Shown: positions 6,164-9,272 of the stretch, in pieces
Numbering within the stretch: position 1 is the stretch's first letter
Layout: the number at the start of each line of letters is the position of its first letter
Source: an uncultured Phascolarctobacterium sp.
GTDB lineage: Bacteria; Bacillota; Negativicutes; Acidaminococcales; Acidaminococcaceae
Reading direction: 5' to 3'
Length of the DNA: 9,272 bases
NCBI GenBank assembly: GCA_900553055.1
Contig: USBV01000056.1
Span: 1-9,272, forward strand
Notes under the pieces: model-generated
What the model saw: only the letters and a program-made list of their open reading frames with translations
Databases searched by the model: none
Told to the model about the DNA's origin: nothing
Program-made: the position numbers and the translations under genes

Positions 6164-6178
6164 AGAACATATAAAATT

Positions 6179-6219
6179 AACCCGTTAGCCTCTAGGTGGA
6201 AGCTAACGGGTTTGTTTTT
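6179..6219. terminator. Terminator between bioWF and serS, possibly bidirectional
   Basis: An 11-bp perfect stem, AACCCGTTAGC (6179-6189) with GCTAACGGGTT (6202-6212), is followed by TGTTTTT on the plus strand. On the minus strand the same stem is followed by AATTTTA, so it may also end serS, whose stop codon lies nine bases away. Plus-strand use is clear; minus-strand use is weaker. Confidence 0.85.
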
Positions 6220-6227
6220 ACGATATC

Positions 6228-7508
6228 TTATTTTTCAGGAGCTTTGATGACATCGCAGCCCATGTAAGGACGCAGCACCTTGGGTACTACCACGCTGCCA
6301 TCAGCTTGTTGGTAGTTTTCCAGAATAGCAGCTACAGTACGGCCAACAGCTACGCCACTGCCGTTAAGGGTGTGCACAAATTCCGGCTTGGATTTTGCAT
6401 CGCGGCGGAAGCGGATATTAGCACGACGAGCTTGGAAGTCCAGGAAGTTGGAGCAGGAGGAAATCTCACGGTAGCAATTTGCAGCCGGCAGCCAAACTTC
6501 TAGGTCATAGGTGGTAGCAGAGCTAAAGCCCAAATCGCCACTGCACAGACGTACAACATGGTAGGGCAACTCCAGTGCCTGCAGCACTTCTTCTGCGTCG
6601 TGGGTAAGCTTATCCAGCTCATCCCAGGACTCTTCCGGCTTAGTGAATTTAACCAATTCAACCTTATTGAATTGATGCATACGAATCAGGCCACGGGTGT
6701 CACGACCAGCAGCACCGGCTTCAGCACGGAAGCAAGCACTATAAGCAGTGTATTTCAAGGGCAGTTGATCGCCGGTGAGGATATCATCGCGATGATAGTT
6801 GGTAACAGGAACCTCTGCAGTAGGAATCAGGTACATATCTCCGTTTTCCAGCTTGTACATATCCTCAGCAAATTTCGGCAGTTGGCCGGTGCCCTGCATA
6901 GAAGCACCATTAACGATGAAGGGAGGGAAGAATTCGGTGTAGCCATGCTTTTGAGTGTGCATATCCAGGAAGAAGTTGATTACAGCACGCTCCAAGCGGG
7001 AGCCAATGCCCTTGTAGAAAACATAGCGAGCGCCGGAAACCTTTACGCCGCGTTCAAAGTCCAGAATGCCCAGGCCTTCGCCCAAATCCCAGTGAGCCTT
7101 GGGCTCGAAATCAAATTTAGTGGGCTCGCCCCAGGTGCGAACAACGGGGTTGCAGCTATCATCCTTGCCAATGGGTACATCCTCGGCAGGCATATTAGGA
7201 ATGGTCAAAAGGATTGCCTTCAGGCGTTCTTCGATTTCCTTCAGCTCCTTGTCGTCCTCGGCAATTTTATCGCCCAATGCACGAACAGCAGCCATTTTTT
7301 CGGTAGCATCCTGACCCGCTTTTTTCAGCTTGCCAATCTCTTGAGAAGCAGTATTACGCTCCTTTTTCAAGGCTTCAACCTGTTGAGTCAGCTCACGACG
7401 CTTTTTGTCCAGCTCTAGGAATTCGGTTAAATCCAGATTGCCATTACGATTAGCAACTGCTTGCATTACCTTGTCCGGATTTTCGCGGACAAATTTCATA
7501 TCTAACAT
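6228..7508 (-). CDS. serS: Seryl-tRNA synthetase
   Basis: A class II aminoacyl-tRNA synthetase of 426 residues, normal for bacterial SerRS, that charges tRNA-Ser in the cytoplasm. The N-terminal [11 protein letters not shown] is characteristic, and residues about 30-100 form the charged coiled-coil arm that contacts tRNA. Motif 2 is seen as [15 protein letters not shown] followed by RMHQFNKVE (259-284), and motif 3 as [19 protein letters not shown] (382-400). The start ATG at 7508 follows GGAGGA by six bases; the in-frame ATG at 7499 is less well placed. The upstream gap is short and has no room for a T-box, so serine-tRNA antitermination is unlikely. It is unrelated to its biotin neighbours. 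Identification is secure. Confidence 0.97.
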   Translation of the reverse strand: MLDMKFVRENPDKVMQAVANRNGNLDLTEFLELDKKRRELTQQVEALKKERNTASQEIGKLKKAGQDATEKMAAVRALGDKIAEDDKELKEIEERLKAILLTIPNMPAEDVPIGKDDSCNPVVRTWGEPTKFDFEPKAHWDLGEGLGILDFERGVKVSGARYVFYKGIGSRLERAVINFFLDMHTQKHGYTEFFPPFIVNGASMQGTGQLPKFAEDMYKLENGDMYLIPTAEVPVTNYHRDDILTGDQLPLKYTAYSACFRAEAGAAGRDTRGLIRMHQFNKVELVKFTKPEESWDELDKLTHDAEEVLQALELPYHVVRLCSGDLGFSSATTYDLEVWLPAANCYREISSCSNFLDFQARRANIRFRRDAKSKPEFVHTLNGSGVAVGRTVAAILENYQQADGSVVVPKVLRPYMGCDVIKAPEK

Positions 7509-7543
7509 ATAGATTCCTCCAAATCAAAAATATCATAAATTAT

Positions 7544-7552
7544 ATTTTAGCA
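7544..7552 (-). promoter_or_regulatory. Probable serS promoter (extended -10)
   Basis: On the minus strand TGCTAAAAT (7552-7544) is an extended -10 element: TG, one base, then TAAAAT. The -35 region is poor (TTTAAT at 17 bases). A TATAAT lies a few bases further downstream. The resulting leader would be only about 30 bases. Confidence 0.45.
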
Positions 7553-7610
7553 CAAAATACGCTAATATTAAAGCTATTGTAGCATTTTGTAGTTAGTTAT
7601 CAGCATAATA

Positions 7611-8501
7611 TTAGTCAAGCACGTAGAAATGGGAGCTCACGCCCTCATCACGACGGCTCAAATAGCGAATAGCGCTTAAGGCAGCCTTTTGGCCTTGGCC
7701 TGCAGCACGCTGTGCCTGCCAGGGTTGGCCGGTGCAGTCACCGCCGGCAAAAACGCCTTCGATATTGGTCTCTGCCTGGTCATCAACATAGATGCTGCGA
7801 CCACGAATTTGCAAGCCCGGAAGGAAGCTATTCAAGGGGTCGCTGGCGCGGAAAACAAAGGTGGCCTGTACATTATAGAATTCATCACCTGCACGAATAC
7901 CGGTTACCTTGTCAGTACCGGTGATTTCGGTGGGGGTATCTAAAATAACAGTGATATTCTTCTTTTTCGGAGGCACAAATCCTTGATAACGTGGGAAGAA
8001 GAAGACCTGTTCGCATTGGTCGGCCAAATACTCGATTTCTTCAATAGCATCAGGAACGGTGGCAATGGCTGCTACCCGCTTACCCTTATATTTAGGTGCA
8101 TCCACAAAAGCACAGTAGCTAACACCACGTCCCAAAAACTCTTTCTCGCCAGGGAACAGGGTGGAACGAGAAATACCGGTTGCTAAAACAACAGAATCTG
8201 CTTCGTATTCACCATGGGGTGTGCCAAGTATAAAGCCCTCGCCAACTTCTTTGAGGGAAATGATTTTTTCTTCAACTACTTCTACTTCAGTTTGGCGCAG
8301 ATGGTTCACAAAAATATCCATCAGCTCATTGCCGGAGATATCTGGGATACCCATGTAATCAGCGACCTTAGCCACGCTGCGCAGACGGGGGCTGAAGCCA
8401 TGGGCTTCGAATAATACTACTTTGCGACCCTTACTGGCTGCGGTGATAGCTGCTGAAATGCCTGCAGGGCCGCCGCCGATAATACCAATATCGTACTTCA
8501 T
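7611..8501 (-). CDS. Thioredoxin-reductase-like FAD flavoprotein with altered active site
   Basis: A 296-residue two-domain flavoprotein of the thioredoxin reductase fold. The FAD loop GIIGGGPAG (6-14), the ATG hinge (107-109, in VVLATGIS) and the C-terminal FAD signature GVFAGGDCTGQPWQ (249-262) are intact. Two defining features are changed. The redox motif reads SYCAFVD (C130), so the usual CxxC dithiol has lost its second cysteine. The second nucleotide site, normally VVGGGDSA, reads AIATVPDA (146-153), so the glycine-rich NADPH loop is gone. I chose the ATG at 8501, seven bases after GGAGGA; an upstream TTG overlaps that site. Classical thioredoxin reductase activity is unlikely. A different donor such as ferredoxin is possible but unproven. 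It is divergent from marR. Confidence 0.8.
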   Translation of the reverse strand: MKYDIGIIGGGPAGISAAITAASKGRKVVLFEAHGFSPRLRSVAKVADYMGIPDISGNELMDIFVNHLRQTEVEVVEEKIISLKEVGEGFILGTPHGEYEADSVVLATGISRSTLFPGEKEFLGRGVSYCAFVDAPKYKGKRVAAIATVPDAIEEIEYLADQCEQVFFFPRYQGFVPPKKKNITVILDTPTEITGTDKVTGIRAGDEFYNVQATFVFRASDPLNSFLPGLQIRGRSIYVDDQAETNIEGVFAGGDCTGQPWQAQRAAGQGQKAALSAIRYLSRRDEGVSSHFYVLD

Positions 8502-8548
8502 AAATCTATCCTCCAACAAGTTAATTTTGGGAACACTATATCATTTTT

Positions 8549-8577
8549 ATTTTATGCCTTTTGGAGCGCTTAGTCAA
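8549..8577 (-). promoter_or_regulatory. Promoter of the thioredoxin-reductase-like gene
   Basis: On the minus strand TTGACT (8577-8572), 17 bases, then TAAAAT (8554-8549). It has a good consensus fit and lies about 48 bases upstream of the ATG at 8501. It is divergent from the marR promoter. Confidence 0.75.
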
Positions 8578-8604
8578 ACCATTTCTGAGCTTCTAAAATT
8601 TTTT

Positions 8605-8624
8605 TACTTTTTTTGAAAAAAGTA
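8605..8624. repeat. A/T-tract palindrome upstream of the marR promoter
   Basis: TACTTTTTT (8605-8613) and AAAAAAGTA (8616-8624) are perfect inverted arms around two bases. It lies between the two divergent promoters and directly upstream of the marR -35 box. It could act as an UP-like A/T tract or as a weak terminator; no function can be assigned. Confidence 0.4.
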
Positions 8625-8669
8625 CTTGACTTTATCAAGCAATGCGATTATACTAGACCTTGTCAAGTA
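8623..8669 (+). promoter_or_regulatory. Inverted repeats bracketing the marR promoter, probable operators
   Basis: TACTTGAC (8623-8630) and GTCAAGTA (8662-8669) are perfect 8-base inverted copies. One overlaps the -35 box and the other the transcription start. Each also forms its own local palindrome: CTTGA-N5-TCAAG (8625-8639) and CTTG-T-CAAG (8659-8667). Two dimer sites around a promoter are typical of MarR autoregulation. Which protein binds is inferred from position. Confidence 0.6.
8626..8654 (+). promoter_or_regulatory. marR promoter
   Basis: TTGACT (8626-8631), a 17-base spacer, then TATACT (8649-8654). Initiation is expected near 8660, leaving a leader of about 25 bases before the GTG start. 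Confidence 0.85.
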
Positions 8670-8684
8670 AAGGAGATGCAAAGA

Positions 8685-9101
8685 GTGATCCAATCGACCA
8701 TATCCTTCTACGTGATGGAGTTTTACAAGCGGTTCGCAGCCTACACCACCCAGCAGCTGCAGGAGTTCGGCCTGAGCTTTGGCATGATGTATTTTGTGAT
8801 CTACGTGGGCAAACATCCCGGCTGCACCCCGGCTGAGATGACCAAAAACCTGCACCTGGACTGGGGCCACTGCCAGCGCAGCGTGATCAAGCTGGTGGAA
8901 GATGGCTTTATGACCCGGGAAAAGCAGGGCCGCAGTTATCATTTGGGGCTGACCCCGGCGGGTGAGAGAGCATTCCGGACCTGCCACCAGGTATTTTTCG
9001 ATTGGGATGCACAGAATTTGAGCGGGCTGACCGAAGAGGAACAGCACCAGCTCCTGAGCCTGCTGCAAAAGGCAGCACGGACGAGGAAAGAGAGTGTGTA
9101 A
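8685..9101 (+). CDS. MarR-family winged-helix transcriptional regulator
   Basis: A 138-residue protein of normal MarR length. N-terminal helices lead into a winged helix-turn-helix: TPAEMTKNLHLD (48-59), the recognition region around GHCQRSVIKLVEDGF (61-75), and the wing with KQGRSYHLGLTPAGERA (80-96). A C-terminal helix would complete the dimer interface. I chose the GTG at 8685 because AAAGGAG (8669-8675) lies nine bases before it. The in-frame ATG at 8676 directly touches the ribosome site, and a longer upstream frame would include the promoter. It probably represses its own promoter and perhaps the divergent flavoprotein gene. The ligand is unknown. Codons end in G/C much more often than in the genes to the left, suggesting transfer. 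Confidence 0.85.
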   Translation: MIQSTISFYVMEFYKRFAAYTTQQLQEFGLSFGMMYFVIYVGKHPGCTPAEMTKNLHLDWGHCQRSVIKLVEDGFMTREKQGRSYHLGLTPAGERAFRTCHQVFFDWDAQNLSGLTEEEQHQLLSLLQKAARTRKESV

Positions 9102-9102
9102 C

Positions 9103-9234
9103 ATGTACGACACCATCCTGAGCCCCATTGATTACGGTGGATTGCAGCTGAAGAACCGCATCATCTTTGCCCCCACCACCTTCGGCCTTTCGGACGAGGA
9201 ATATCTGGCAGAGATGGAGCGGCTGGCCGCGTAG
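9103..9234 (+). pseudogene. Truncated NADH:flavin oxidoreductase (Old Yellow Enzyme family), N-terminal fragment
   Basis: An ATG one base after the marR stop opens 43 codons whose product begins with ILSPIDYGGLQLKNRI and FAPTTFGLS, the start of the FMN-binding TIM barrel in Old Yellow Enzyme / 2,4-dienoyl-CoA reductase-like proteins. Relatives are hundreds of residues long. Here the frame ends in tandem stops (TAG TAA at 9232-9237) right after the EYLAEMERLAA segment, where I would expect the family to continue with a glycine-rich turn. It lies in a likely marR operon and shares its G/C-rich codon use. It may be a remnant cut by a rearrangement or insertion at about 9230; the window ends too soon to say. 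A sequencing or assembly break is also possible. Confidence 0.6.
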
Positions 9235-9265
9235 TAAAAAGGAAGCGAAAGGCCAGGTTTACTAC
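9231..9265. repeat. Inverted repeat at the break in the Old Yellow Enzyme fragment
   Basis: GTAGTAAA (9231-9238) and TTTACTAC (9258-9265) are perfect inverted arms, 19 bases apart, starting exactly where the oxidoreductase homology ends. A second pair, CTGGCC (9223-9228) with GGCCAG (9251-9256), straddles the same point. It could be a hairpin or the edge of an inserted element; the window ends seven bases later. Confidence 0.35.
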
Positions 9266-9272
9266 TTCCGTA

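Noticed and set aside
6558..7418. Long plus-strand frame opposite serS
   Set aside because: It is fully antisense to a confidently identified gene, has no ribosome site, and its translation shows no family motif; it is a by-product of serS codon use.
7509..7610. T-box riboswitch before serS
   Set aside because: Only about 100 bases separate serS from the upstream gene, the likely promoter lies within them, and no T-box sequence or terminator hairpin is present.
7562..7614. CTAATATTA/TAATATTAG inverted repeat as terminator of the flavoprotein gene
   Set aside because: The arms are all but AT-only, more than 30 bases apart and not followed by a T-run, so a terminator is not supported.
1..9272. 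CRISPR array, rRNA operon or complete insertion sequence
   Set aside because: No regularly spaced repeats, rRNA segments or transposase coding sequence were seen on either strand.

Overview
The window looks like chromosome of an anaerobic Bacillota. The signs are strong AGGAGG-type ribosome sites, sigma-A style promoters, an ECF-type vitamin transporter, the BioW (pimelate) route into biotin, and a free-standing seryl-tRNA synthetase. My impression is Negativicutes (Acidaminococcaceae-like), but that rests on general recognition and is weakly supported. Most genes have mixed AT/GC codon use. The last ~550 bases are visibly richer in G/C-ending codons and may be foreign.

Layout. (1) 1-402, minus strand: the N-terminal part of a Rossmann/DUF2520 protein that runs off the window, of a kind often found at the head of pantothenate (pan) operons. 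(2) 403-671: its own long leader on the minus strand, with an extended -10 promoter, a structured 66-nt domain, a stem with two bulged A residues that fits the published description of the 'pan' RNA motif, and an intrinsic terminator before the gene. (3) 780-6219, plus strand: a biotin cluster in two units. Unit 1 is bioY-bioD-bioA, from a promoter flanked by two BirA-like operators. Unit 2 follows a terminator and a third BirA-like operator and holds a small ECF-like membrane protein and a single-chain BioW-BioF fusion. A palindromic repeat sits between bioD and bioA. bioB is not in the window. (4) 6228-8501, minus strand: serS, then a thioredoxin-reductase-like flavoprotein lacking both the CxxC dithiol and the glycine-rich NADPH motif. 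(5) 8623-9272, plus strand: a marR regulator with inverted repeats bracketing its promoter, then the first 43 codons of an Old Yellow Enzyme-type oxidoreductase that ends abruptly in tandem stops.

How it fits together. The bio genes can take up biotin (BioY) and convert pimelate to dethiobiotin: BioW activates pimelate, BioF makes KAPA, BioA makes DAPA and BioD makes dethiobiotin. BioB would be needed for the last step. The extra membrane protein beside BioW is a natural candidate for pimelate uptake. BirA-like sites on both units suggest shared control by biotin. The most notable items are the pan-like leader, the BioWF fusion with its partner membrane protein, and the degenerate thioredoxin-reductase-like enzyme.
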